Below the pieces are notes generated by a model. That model was not told where the DNA came from, ran no database searches, and saw nothing but the letters and a program-made list of their open reading frames with translations. Positions 50,301 through 58,476 of a stretch of DNA of 64,000 bases are shown piece after piece. Where the stretch lies: the NCBI GenBank assembly GCA_951812825.1, contig OX638324.1:1983141-2047140 (forward strand), written 5' to 3'. The first letter of the stretch is position 1. The number at the start of each line of letters is the position of its first letter. Position numbers and translations under genes: made by a program. The DNA comes from an uncultured Dehalococcoidia bacterium (GTDB lineage Bacteria; Chloroflexota; Dehalococcoidia; Lucifugimonadales; GCA-2712585).

Positions 50301-50924
50301 TTAGGGCCCTCCCAGGGTGTTGAGATAGTTGACCAGCATCCACCGCTCTTCGGCGGTGAGCAGCTTTTCGAATTGAGGCATGACGACACTGTCACCGGGG
50401 GCGAGGGAGGCTATCTCCGGTCGGACGTCGCGGTTGGTTATGGTGGTGTAGAGGAGACCGTCGGAGTAGCCGAGGACGTTGACGAGGGTGAGGTTGACGT
50501 TGAGCTTGGGGGTGTAGCCGTAGGTTTCGATCATTGTTGTGAGGACCTGACCGTCGCCCAGAGCATCCATTCCGTGGCACATGGCGCAGTTGATGGCGTA
50601 GAGCTTTGCGCCTTTTTCGATGCCCTGCTCCGGCATGGGGTTCTCGATGGTGTTTATTTCGTCGGGATGCACCTGGGCGAAGAGGGGTACGTCCTTGCCA
50701 GTGATGGGAACGGCGCCGGCGGGGGGCATGAGACGGGGTGGCTGCTGGGAGTGATGGGAGGGCTGGTAATGCATCTCGTAGAAGATGTCCACGGGGTAGC
50801 TGCCCTGGGCGCAGCCAATGCCTACAAGGCTGGCAATTACGACCAGCAGGCCGAATCTCACCGGTGTCGAGAGTAGACGACGGCGGAGGCGATCTCTAAT
50901 GCCCTGGAGGGGTCTCAACATCAT
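50301..50924 (-). CDS. actE: ActE, mono-heme cytochrome c of alternative complex III
   Basis: A 207-residue cytochrome c. An N-terminal helix and Cys (GIGCAQG) suggest a lipoprotein anchor. One heme site, CAMCH, sits near residue 133, and VVMPQF downstream offers a Met axial ligand. The TNRDVRPEIASLAPGDSVV block resembles ActE. ActE receives electrons from the ActA/B side of ACIII. Its ATG overlaps the actD stop (ATGA). Confidence 0.87.
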   Translation of the reverse strand: MMLRPLQGIRDRLRRRLLSTPVRFGLLVVIASLVGIGCAQGSYPVDIFYEMHYQPSHHSQQPPRLMPPAGAVPITGKDVPLFAQVHPDEINTIENPMPEQGIEKGAKLYAINCAMCHGMDALGDGQVLTTMIETYGYTPKLNVNLTLVNVLGYSDGLLYTTITNRDVRPEIASLAPGDSVVMPQFEKLLTAEERWMLVNYLNTLGGP

Positions 50925-51433
50925 GCTGCTTCCCGTCGTACCTCTTCCGCTCCGGCCTGGGTGAGGATCTGCTCGGCCCGGTCTACGGTATTGTCATCGC
51001 AGTCGACTACGACGCCGATGAGGCCTTCGGTTATGCGGTCATCGTAGATATGCTTCTTGGTGGTGGGGAGTCTGGACTCGAAGATGATGCCGATTACGGT
51101 GAAGAGGATGGCGCCAAGCATTGTGCCTTCGTAGGTGATGATGGCCATGGGAGGGATGGATAGGATGGGCTTGCCGCCGGTGACGAGGGGGTAGGCAAGC
51201 TGGGTGCCGGAGGTGAGCAGAATGGCGGCGGTGAGGCCGATGAGGGCGCCGACGAAGGGGAAGACGTAGAGGCGGTGGCTGCTGTGACGCTCGCCAAGGG
51301 CGCCTTCAGGGTAGGGGGTATCGGTGAGGAACTCGTAGTCCTCCTTGGAGAATCCGGCATTGTCCAGCGCCTCGCCGGCTTCGGCGGCGTATTCGGCGTT
51401 GGAGTAGAGAGCCAGGACGGAATGCGTAGCCAT
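50921..51433 (-). CDS. actD: ActD, DUF3341 membrane subunit of alternative complex III
   Basis: A 170-residue DUF3341 protein. A soluble N-terminal part (SNAEYAAEAGEALDNAGFSKEDYEFLTDTPYP, in pieces) is followed by two helices (about 55-78 and 100-120) and a short cytoplasmic tail. Size, two helices and context fit ActD. GAGGTG precedes the ATG. It lies 19 bases after the ActF-like gene. Confidence 0.9.
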   Translation of the reverse strand: MATHSVLALYSNAEYAAEAGEALDNAGFSKEDYEFLTDTPYPEGALGERHSSHRLYVFPFVGALIGLTAAILLTSGTQLAYPLVTGGKPILSIPPMAIITYEGTMLGAILFTVIGIIFESRLPTTKKHIYDDRITEGLIGVVVDCDDNTVDRAEQILTQAGAEEVRREAA

Positions 51434-51452
51434 TACTGCACCTCGGGCGATT

Positions 51453-52829
51453 CTACTCTTCTCTGATTACGGCGGGGACGCGTCTGCGTCCGACCTTGAT
51501 TTCGTCGGTTAATATCTGACCTTCCTTGATGTCAAATATGGGTATGAGCGGGAATACCTTGGCGAACAAGAGGAATAACATGAGGACAAGGGCAAAGGTG
51601 CCCGCAACTATCATTATTTCGATGGGGCTTGGGGCGTAGGTGTACCAGGACTGGGTGAATATCTGTTTGCGGGCGAGGCCGGGCACGATGATGATGAACC
51701 GCTCAAGCCACATGCCGACGTTTACGGATATGGTGGTGATGGTCATCCAGAGGAAGCTGCGTCGCACATTTCGGAACAGCCAGAGAGGTACGGGGAAGAA
51801 GAAGGCGGTGATGATGAAGGTGAGGAATAGCCAGCCCCAGGGATGGCCGAAGATCTGCAGGCTTCTGGTGGCTAGTTCGTCGCCCTCCTGGCCGTAGATG
51901 CCGAAGAGGAATTCCATGGCGAAGAAGTAGAACCAGGCGATGGCGATGACTATGAGCAGGCGACCTAGAGCGTCGATGTGCTCCCTGCGGACGTACTCCT
52001 CCCAGCCGAAGAGCCAGCGCATGAAGATCATGACGGTCACGACGCCGGAGACGCCGGAATGGACGGCGCCGATGACGAAGTAGGGGGCGAAGATGGTGGA
52101 GTGCCAGCTGTTGACGGACACGGCCATGCCGAAGTCCCATGACACTATGCTGTGGACGGAGACGAATACGGGGAGGATCAGGGCCGAAAGCAGGATGCCG
52201 GCGATGGCCTGGAGCTTCCACTGGCGGGGGGTGCCGCGCCAGCCCAACGACAGGACTGAGTAGGCTATGCGCCGGATGCCGGAGCTCCGGTCTCTGATGA
52301 CGGCGAGGTCCGGGACGAGGGCTATGAAGACGAAGAGGATGCTGGAAAGCAGGTAGGTGTTGACGGCGGAGGGGTCCCATACCAGCGGGGAGCGGATATC
52401 GGGCCAGATTCCGCGGGAGAAGTCGTAGGGGAAGACCCAGTACATGAGCCGCCAAGGCCGGCCCGTGTGGATGAAGGGCATGAGGACGGCGGTCATGAGG
52501 GAGAATATTGTGAGGACCTCTGCGGCGCGGGTGGCGGGTCGACGCCATTCGGCCTTGGAGAGGCGAAGGATGGCGGAGAGCATGACACCGGCGTGGCTTA
52601 TGCCTATCCAGAAGACGAAGTTGGTAATGAGGAAGCCCCAGAATACGGGACGGTTGAGGCCAGTTACGCCGATGCCGCGGTTGACCATGAACCCGGCGGC
52701 GCCGACGGCGAAGAGGACGACGAGTCCCAGGAATAGGACGATTGCCCAGTACTTGACCGGGTTCTCGAAGACGCCCCGGAGCAGGTCCCGGTTTATTCGC
52801 CTGTAGCCTAGGATTTTACCTTCTTGCAA
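51453..52829 (-). CDS. actF: NrfD-family quinol-binding subunit (ActF- or ActC-like)
   Basis: A 458-residue NrfD-like membrane protein with eight to ten helices (for example FWGFLITNFVFWIGISHAGVM and WLFLTFIITAFFFPVPLWLF). ACIII has two NrfD-like subunits, ActC and ActF. This is the second in gene order and lies before actD, whereas actF often comes after actE. The start is TTG 52829 with AGGAG five bases upstream. Assignment as ActF rather than ActC rests on gene order alone. Confidence 0.78.
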   Translation of the reverse strand: MQEGKILGYRRINRDLLRGVFENPVKYWAIVLFLGLVVLFAVGAAGFMVNRGIGVTGLNRPVFWGFLITNFVFWIGISHAGVMLSAILRLSKAEWRRPATRAAEVLTIFSLMTAVLMPFIHTGRPWRLMYWVFPYDFSRGIWPDIRSPLVWDPSAVNTYLLSSILFVFIALVPDLAVIRDRSSGIRRIAYSVLSLGWRGTPRQWKLQAIAGILLSALILPVFVSVHSIVSWDFGMAVSVNSWHSTIFAPYFVIGAVHSGVSGVVTVMIFMRWLFGWEEYVRREHIDALGRLLIVIAIAWFYFFAMEFLFGIYGQEGDELATRSLQIFGHPWGWLFLTFIITAFFFPVPLWLFRNVRRSFLWMTITTISVNVGMWLERFIIIVPGLARKQIFTQSWYTYAPSPIEIMIVAGTFALVLMLFLLFAKVFPLIPIFDIKEGQILTDEIKVGRRRVPAVIREE

Positions 52830-52844
52830 CTCGGCTCCTAATTC

Positions 52845-54248
52845 CTAATCTGGCTTGCCCAGCACCAGGAATTTACTTCGCAGGAGGGGCCGCACTCGCT
52901 GGTAGAGCAGGCCCTCCTTCACTTCCCAGATGGAGAGGATGGGGAATATTCTGGAGGCCAGCAGGTATATCAGGGCGGCACCCGCCAGTCCGCCAAGGAT
53001 TATGAATATGTCCAGAACGTCGGGCAGGATGGCCGGCTGAACCGCCTTGAGGGTGTGGCCCGTTACGTCTTCGATGCCAAATGCCGGCACGTAGAGTCTG
53101 ATGGTCATGAAGAAGGCGCCGATGAGGACGGAGGCTCCGGCCAGGGTTGGGCCAAGGACGCTCTTTCGCACTGGGTTCCAGATGAGTATGAGGAAGGGTA
53201 TGAGGAAACTGAAGAAGAAGTTCAGCAGGAAGGGTATGCGGTAGGACTCGAACATGAAGGTTGACAGCACGTTCAGCTCGGTGGGGGTGCGTCCGTACCA
53301 GAAGGTGATAAGGGCGGCAAACCAGAAGTAGGCCCACAGCAGGCACAGCGCGAGCAGAATCTTGCTGAAGGACCAGAAAGACTCCATGGGGATGAAGTCC
53401 TTGTATCGTCCGGTGGCCCGCAAGATGAAGGTGGTCACGAGAACCAGGCCGATGGCCGTTTGAAGGCCTGTGAGGGCCTGGTGGGCGGGCATGATGGAGT
53501 CTTTCCAACCCGGCACCAGCGACATAACGAAGTCAACGTTGATCATGGTCTGGACCATGATCAGCAGCATGAAATAGAAGGCTCCGAGGGCGGTCAGGCC
53601 GATGCGGTGATAGTTCCACTGGGACTGGGAGCCGCGCCAGAAGCCGGAGATGCTTCGGAGAAGACGGGCGCGGGGTCCATCGTCGCCGTGGCGGGCGAGG
53701 ACGGCCATGTCGGGGATGGCGGAGAGGACGAGAAGGGTCAGGCCGCAGACGACGAGTCCGAGGACGGCGAAGAAGTCCCACCAGAGGGGCACGCCTATGA
53801 ATTCGTCGGAGACCCAGAGGCTTCTTCGGCCCTCAAGGGGCGGGAGCAGGGCCATTAGTGGGAGGAACCAGAGGATGGTCAGCAGTCCCACGGCGGCGTA
53901 GAGTTCCGAGACTCTGGAGAAGGGACGACGCCAGTGGTTTTTTGTCCAGCGGAGGCCAACGGCGACGAGGGGAGCGGAGCCGGCGGTTATGAGCAGGAAG
54001 GCGAACATGGCGGAGTAGTAGCCCCACTGGGCCCGCTCGCTAACACCGAAACCGTCGAGGAAGCGCAGGATTAGGGCGATGATGCCGATGACGAACACGG
54101 AACCGAGAATGGCGACGAGCCACCTGTAATTCCTGGTCACGTTGAAGAAGTCCCGGGACACCTGCTCGGTGACCATGCGGGAGTTGAGCTCAGGCCCGTC
54201 TACGGTGATCTGGACCCGGTCCCGGTTGTTATCGGCGGTGGTGGTCAA
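52845..54248 (-). CDS. actC: NrfD-family quinol-binding subunit (ActC-like)
   Basis: A 467-residue NrfD-like protein with about ten helices (for example YRWLVAILGSVFVIGIIALIL and the GFGVSERAQWGYYSAMFAFL region). It directly follows the Fe-S gene, the usual place of actC. The chosen start is TTG 54248, overlapping the actB2 stop as TTGA; the frame is open further upstream but that would run deep into actB2. ATG at 54176 is the alternative. It provides quinol oxidation in ACIII together with the other NrfD subunit. Confidence 0.82.
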   Translation of the reverse strand: MTTTADNNRDRVQITVDGPELNSRMVTEQVSRDFFNVTRNYRWLVAILGSVFVIGIIALILRFLDGFGVSERAQWGYYSAMFAFLLITAGSAPLVAVGLRWTKNHWRRPFSRVSELYAAVGLLTILWFLPLMALLPPLEGRRSLWVSDEFIGVPLWWDFFAVLGLVVCGLTLLVLSAIPDMAVLARHGDDGPRARLLRSISGFWRGSQSQWNYHRIGLTALGAFYFMLLIMVQTMINVDFVMSLVPGWKDSIMPAHQALTGLQTAIGLVLVTTFILRATGRYKDFIPMESFWSFSKILLALCLLWAYFWFAALITFWYGRTPTELNVLSTFMFESYRIPFLLNFFFSFLIPFLILIWNPVRKSVLGPTLAGASVLIGAFFMTIRLYVPAFGIEDVTGHTLKAVQPAILPDVLDIFIILGGLAGAALIYLLASRIFPILSIWEVKEGLLYQRVRPLLRSKFLVLGKPD

Positions 54249-54982
54249 TGGGCCTCTTCCTCGGGTGCGTTCGGGTCGACTTTCTTGAGGTAGATGACGC
54301 TGGGGGACGTTCCGATGTGATCGAGGAGCTTGTAGTGGCGGGGGTCCCGGGCGCGGCGTGAAACGTCGCTGTTGGGATCGTTGATGTCGCCGAAGGTCAG
54401 GGTGTTGGTGGGGCATGCGTTAACGCAGGCGGGCATGTAGTTGCCGGCCTTGAGGGATTGGTCGTTGACCTTTCCGCCGTCCCGTCCCTCGATGGTGCGT
54501 TCGGCCCTGCGGATGCGCTGGATGCAGAAGGTGCACTTTTCCATGATGCCGCGGCTGCGGACGGTAACGTCCGGGTTGAGCTGGTTCCAGAAGGTGTCGG
54601 GCCATTCCGGGTCGTGGAAGTTGAAGAAGCGTACCTGGTAGGGGCAGTTGTTGGCGCAGTAGCGGGTGCCGACGCAGCGGTTGTAGACCTGGACGTTGAG
54701 GCCCTGGCTGTTGTGGTAGGTGGCATAGACGGGGCATACAGGTTCACAGGGGGCGTTTTCGCAGTGCTGACACAGCACGGGGATGAACCGGGCCTTGACG
54801 TTTGGCCAGGTGCCCTCCCATACCCTGTCGATGCGAATCCACTGCTTGGCGCGGCGGGAGAGGAAGTCCTTCTCCTCGTTGATGGGGATGTTGTTCTCCG
54901 CCTGGCACGCCACCACGCAGGCCTGGCAACCGGTGCACCGGTCCAGGTCTATTACCATTGCCCATTTCTTTGTTTCGGCCAT
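54245..54982 (-). CDS. ActB2, Fe-S cluster subunit of alternative complex III
   Basis: A 245-residue ferredoxin-type protein with four cysteine groups: CTGCQACVVAC, CQHCENAPCEPVC, CVGTRYCANNC and a final set made of CTFC with CVNAC. This is the DmsB/NrfC/ActB C-terminal fold. In many organisms this domain is fused to the MopB part as one ActB; here it is a separate gene. Four clusters would pass electrons between the NrfD subunit and the heme proteins. AAGAG precedes ATG 54982. Confidence 0.9.
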   Translation of the reverse strand: MAETKKWAMVIDLDRCTGCQACVVACQAENNIPINEEKDFLSRRAKQWIRIDRVWEGTWPNVKARFIPVLCQHCENAPCEPVCPVYATYHNSQGLNVQVYNRCVGTRYCANNCPYQVRFFNFHDPEWPDTFWNQLNPDVTVRSRGIMEKCTFCIQRIRRAERTIEGRDGGKVNDQSLKAGNYMPACVNACPTNTLTFGDINDPNSDVSRRARDPRHYKLLDHIGTSPSVIYLKKVDPNAPEEEAH

Positions 54983-55010
54983 CTCTTAGCGCATTTCCCT
55001 TAGTGTGCTT

Positions 55011-57293
55011 CTATCCTCTAGTTACCTTGACTATAGCTTCTTCCTGATTGGGAACGAAGGCGGGAACAATGCCTTCGAACTTCGGTATGGGGGAGCTTTC
55101 TCCCGTGGGGACTATTCTAACGCGGGTGCCGGCCCATGCCAGGGATTGGGTCTGTTCCTCCAGGGGCAGTCCGAGGAGGTGGAGGGGGTTTTCGCCCCTT
55201 CCCTTGGAGTATCGGAGGGAGGCAGTGTGGCCCTGGCCAACGGGGATGCCGATGACGTTGGGCGGCACGGCGGGATGATGATATATCTGGGCGACGAAAG
55301 AGCGTCCGTTGGCGCCTTCCACGCGGACGAAGTCGCCTTCCTTGAGGCCGATGGCGTCGGCGACGAGGGTGCTAATCTCGACCCAGGTGGTCCAGGCGAC
55401 GGTGGTGAGGGGGTCGGAGCTGGACTGGAGCCAGGGGAGGTTGGCGCCGCTGCCATCGGCGAGGGAGACGGTCTGGAAGGGTATGAGATTGAAGGTGTTG
55501 CCATCCGTACGCCCGGTGATTATGGGTTGGCTGGCGCGGCTTGCTATTTCCGCCAGGTTGGGCATGGAGGGGTCGGAGTCGGCGGTGGCGTCCCTGTCCC
55601 ACCAGCCGCCCTGTTGGAGAAGGCTGTTCCAGAAGGAGTTGAAGTTCGCATTCTGGACGGAGCCGCGTTCCAGCGCCTGTATCTTGCGGGCCTGGTCCTG
55701 GAGCAGGTGGTGGTAGGTGGGCATGTTGAGGGGAGTAGCGCCATCGAGGCCGATTTCCCGGGAGAGCTGTAGCAGAATGTCGGCGAAGCCCATGGGGTTC
55801 ATGCCGGGGAGGGGGTTGACCACGGGCTGCTGCATTCCGATGACTTCAAAGCCGGGGCCGGGAGAGGGAACATCGTCGCCCCAATCTTCCATGGGGGTTC
55901 TTTCGGGGAGGATCAGGTCGGCCATCTCGGCGGTTTCGTCCATGAAGGAGGAGAAGGTGGCGACGAAGATATCGTCACGGTTCAGGGTCTGTTGGAGGCC
56001 GATGTCTCCGGGGAGGTCGTTGACGGGGTTGACGCCGCGCAGCATAACCACGCCGGTACGTCCATTGGAGATGTCGGCGACGGTGCGATGCCATTCGCCG
56101 GTGGAGGCCGCCGAAATGGTCTTGGCCAGTTCCGGCACCGGCGCGGGCGGGTTCAAGACGACGCCGCCCTCCGCGCCGACGCTGCCGACGAGGAAGTTGA
56201 GGGCGAAGATGGCGGCGAGGTTGAATGCGCCGTTGGTGTGGGCGGATGCGCCGGAGCCGCCGATGGCGATGCTGCGGGAGCCGCTGCGGGCAAAGCCTCG
56301 TGCCATTTCACGGATGACCTCGTGGGGTTCCGTGCCGTGGAGGGGCGGAACGCCCAACTGCTGGGCAATGATGTTGGGGGCGTAGGCGTCGAGGGCTGAC
56401 GAGCCCTGACCGCCGGTGAGTTGGTTGATTCGATCCTGGGGCGCCAGCCCCTCGGAGATGATGACCTGGGCGATGCTGAGGGCGAGCATGCCTTCCATGC
56501 CGGGGTTGATGGGCACCCATGTGTCGGCGTTGGCGGCGGTGAGGGAGAACCAGGAGTCCACCTGGACGAGGGTGCCGCGGTTTCGGCGGCCAAGGCCCTG
56601 GCGGAATTCGCCATAGCCCTTGGAGAACTGGACTGGGGCCTTCCAGGTGCCGAGGAAATCGGCGCCGAAGGAGAGGACGTAGTTGGCGTTCTTGAAGTCG
56701 AAGGTGGGGCTTGTCTGCTGGCCCAGCACGTCCTGCATCACCTGGTCGTAGGCGGCGTCCTCCATGGGCTGGAAGGCCATGTGGCGGGCGCCGTAAGCGT
56801 CTGTGAAGGCGCTGGTGAGGTGGGCCATGCTGCCGCGGAGGGGGCCTGTGACGGTGAGGACACGGCTGCGGTCGGTCTGGGCCTGGAGATGGCCGCGGAG
56901 GAGGTCGAGGGCCTGGTCCCAGGAGATTGGACTGTAAAGGCCTGTGCCGCGGGCTCCCTGTCTGAGCAGCGGGCCGGAGATTCTGTCGGGGTGGTAGAGG
57001 TTCTGGAGTCCGGCCTCGCAACGGATGCTGTGGCCGCCGAGATTGGTGGGGTATTGGGGGTTGCCCTGGACCTTCTTGGCACGGCCTTCCATGATCCGGA
57101 CGACCAAGCCTTCGGCTTCGGAGCACTGGCGGCAGAGGGTTGCGTACCAGTTGTCCCTGCCGGTAACCAGGTCTTCAGGCAGCTGAACGGGGCTCTGGGA
57201 GATGAACTCACGCTCGTCAAAGAAGTTGCACGCCACCGCCCCCAGCGTGGAGAAGCTGGCCAGCCTCAGGAAGTTTCTTCTGCTAATTTTCAT
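55011..57293 (-). CDS. actB: ActB1, MopB-like subunit of alternative complex III (Tat signal)
   Basis: A 760-residue molybdopterin-oxidoreductase-like protein. The Tat motif SRRNFLRLAS starts at residue 4. The N-terminal domain has CRQCSEAEG and a later single Cys rather than a full cluster motif, and blocks such as GGVVLNPPAP and LPERTPMEDWGDDV follow the fold. ACIII ActB proteins have this fold but solved structures lack a molybdenum cofactor, so enzymatic activity is not expected. It is read in line with actA (13 bases upstream) and actB2 (28 bases downstream). Confidence 0.9.
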   Translation of the reverse strand: MKISRRNFLRLASFSTLGAVACNFFDEREFISQSPVQLPEDLVTGRDNWYATLCRQCSEAEGLVVRIMEGRAKKVQGNPQYPTNLGGHSIRCEAGLQNLYHPDRISGPLLRQGARGTGLYSPISWDQALDLLRGHLQAQTDRSRVLTVTGPLRGSMAHLTSAFTDAYGARHMAFQPMEDAAYDQVMQDVLGQQTSPTFDFKNANYVLSFGADFLGTWKAPVQFSKGYGEFRQGLGRRNRGTLVQVDSWFSLTAANADTWVPINPGMEGMLALSIAQVIISEGLAPQDRINQLTGGQGSSALDAYAPNIIAQQLGVPPLHGTEPHEVIREMARGFARSGSRSIAIGGSGASAHTNGAFNLAAIFALNFLVGSVGAEGGVVLNPPAPVPELAKTISAASTGEWHRTVADISNGRTGVVMLRGVNPVNDLPGDIGLQQTLNRDDIFVATFSSFMDETAEMADLILPERTPMEDWGDDVPSPGPGFEVIGMQQPVVNPLPGMNPMGFADILLQLSREIGLDGATPLNMPTYHHLLQDQARKIQALERGSVQNANFNSFWNSLLQQGGWWDRDATADSDPSMPNLAEIASRASQPIITGRTDGNTFNLIPFQTVSLADGSGANLPWLQSSSDPLTTVAWTTWVEISTLVADAIGLKEGDFVRVEGANGRSFVAQIYHHPAVPPNVIGIPVGQGHTASLRYSKGRGENPLHLLGLPLEEQTQSLAWAGTRVRIVPTGESSPIPKFEGIVPAFVPNQEEAIVKVTRG

Positions 57294-57306
57294 TCGCTGG
57301 CTGTTC

Positions 57307-57927
57307 CTAGTAGTGGCAGGTGGTGCAATCTGTGATATCGGGGTTGTCGGTCAAGACTTCGTTGTCCCTGTGGCAGTCCACGCAGTCGCCCATCTTGAGG
57401 CTTCGGACCTGTTCAACTTCCACCATGTCGCGCACGTCACCGTGGCAGGTGGCGCAGGCGGCCTCCAATTCGAGGCCCTGCACTTCGGTCAGGAAGCGCA
57501 CGTGGGGTTCGTGGGAGAATTGGACGTGGTCGGGCAAGCGATGAACTCGCTTCCAGTCGATGGGACGATTGTTGTTGTAGTGCTCGATGACTTTGGCCAC
57601 TTCCGGGGGAGCGTTCTCTCCCTGGACGGTGGAGTGGCAGAGAAGGCAGCCTTCCACGGGCAGGATTGTTGCGGCGTCTCCCTTGGTGACGTTGCGATGG
57701 CAGAAGGCGCAGTTGATGCCTTCGATGTCTACGTGGGCGGTGTGGGGGAAGGCGATGGGCTGCTCGGGGGGGCCGGGGAATCCGAAGATCTGAATAGGGG
57801 TGGAGAACCAGGCGCGGAGGAGGAAGATAGCCACCAGGATGACGACGGCGGTGGTGAGAAGTCCACCCAGGGCGATGGGGATGATGAGCATCTTGGGGGT
57901 GATGAACTTGGGGATCATTGCCCGCAC
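57307..57927 (-). CDS. actA: ActA, pentaheme cytochrome c of alternative complex III
   Basis: A 206-residue membrane-anchored cytochrome. One helix at about 14-38 is followed by five heme motifs: CAFCH, CLLCH, CATCH, CVDCH and CTTCH, the last two residues before the stop. His-rich PHTAHV and SHEPHV segments offer distal ligands. The five-heme count and one anchor are the ActA pattern. The start is GTG 57927 or ATG 57918; neither has a strong ribosome site. It heads the ACIII genes proper, after a repeat-filled gap. Confidence 0.92.
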   Translation of the reverse strand: MRAMIPKFITPKMLIIPIALGGLLTTAVVILVAIFLLRAWFSTPIQIFGFPGPPEQPIAFPHTAHVDIEGINCAFCHRNVTKGDAATILPVEGCLLCHSTVQGENAPPEVAKVIEHYNNNRPIDWKRVHRLPDHVQFSHEPHVRFLTEVQGLELEAACATCHGDVRDMVEVEQVRSLKMGDCVDCHRDNEVLTDNPDITDCTTCHY

Positions 57928-57966
57928 TCTGTGGTCAGTACGGAGGGGTTACGGGAGTTGTAGAGG

Positions 57967-58061
57967 CACCCCCATCCCTTCGAGAAGCTCAGGCTGTGCT
58001 CCAGCCTTCTCCCATTGAGGGGGGAGGGAAAAGATGGATTCCGGCTTGCGCCGGAATGACG
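57967..58061. repeat. Two dispersed repeats upstream of actA
   Basis: Copy 3 of the CACCCCCATCC repeat (57967-58031, with an extra insert and a CTTCTCCC...GGGGGGAG pairing) followed by an ATTCCGGC-ttgc-GCCGGAAT hairpin with TGACGGG (58037-58061). They separate actA from the small membrane gene. Confidence 0.65.
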
Positions 58062-58089
58062 GGATGGCGTGAGGGGGAGGCGGTTCATG

Positions 58090-58386
58090 CTATATCCAGA
58101 ACCGGTCATAGATGACCTCAAGGACGTAGGCCAGGTTGACGGCCAGGGAGAGCACGGTAAGGGCAAAGGCCAGGATTATAAGGGCGGCCACGGTAAGGGA
58201 GAAGCGGAGGAGTCCCACGCTTCTGGGCAGATGGCCGGTGGATATGAGGGATGGAATGATGGCGTGGGCAGTGAGCATGGTCACGGCAAAAGATACTATC
58301 AGTAGGAGATAGAACCAGAGATTGTGAAGCAATAGGCCAAGTTCTCTCCATTCAAGAGAGCCGATGGCTATGGGATCCGGGAGCAT
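58090..58386 (-). CDS. Small two/three-helix membrane protein ahead of actA
   Basis: A 98-residue membrane protein with hydrophobic segments at about residues 22-45 and 60-90 and the short acidic N-terminus MLPDPIAIGSLEWRE. I do not recognise a family. It lies 62 bases downstream of a strong minus-strand promoter and is the first gene before actA, from which repeats separate it by about 160 bases. It may be an accessory subunit or assembly factor of ACIII, or unrelated. Confidence 0.72.
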   Translation of the reverse strand: MLPDPIAIGSLEWRELGLLLHNLWFYLLLIVSFAVTMLTAHAIIPSLISTGHLPRSVGLLRFSLTVAALIILAFALTVLSLAVNLAYVLEVIYDRFWI

Positions 58387-58447
58387 TGCACCGCCTAATC
58401 ACTCACCTGTAAGAGTCCCGTTTAGGCCCCTGTAATGGGCACGTGAA

Positions 58448-58476
58448 AACTATCACACAAGCTTTCGAGGTGTCAA
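58448..58476 (-). promoter_or_regulatory. Promoter of the small membrane gene and probably the ACIII operon
   Basis: Perfect TTGACA (58476-58471), 17-base spacer, ATAGTT (58453-58448) on the minus strand, overlapping the stop of the LLM gene and about 60 bases before ATG 58386. Confidence 0.65.

Noticed and set aside
55011-57293. ActB1 as an active molybdenum enzyme
   Set aside because: It sits in a full ACIII operon, and ActB proteins of solved ACIII structures keep the fold but lack the molybdenum cofactor.
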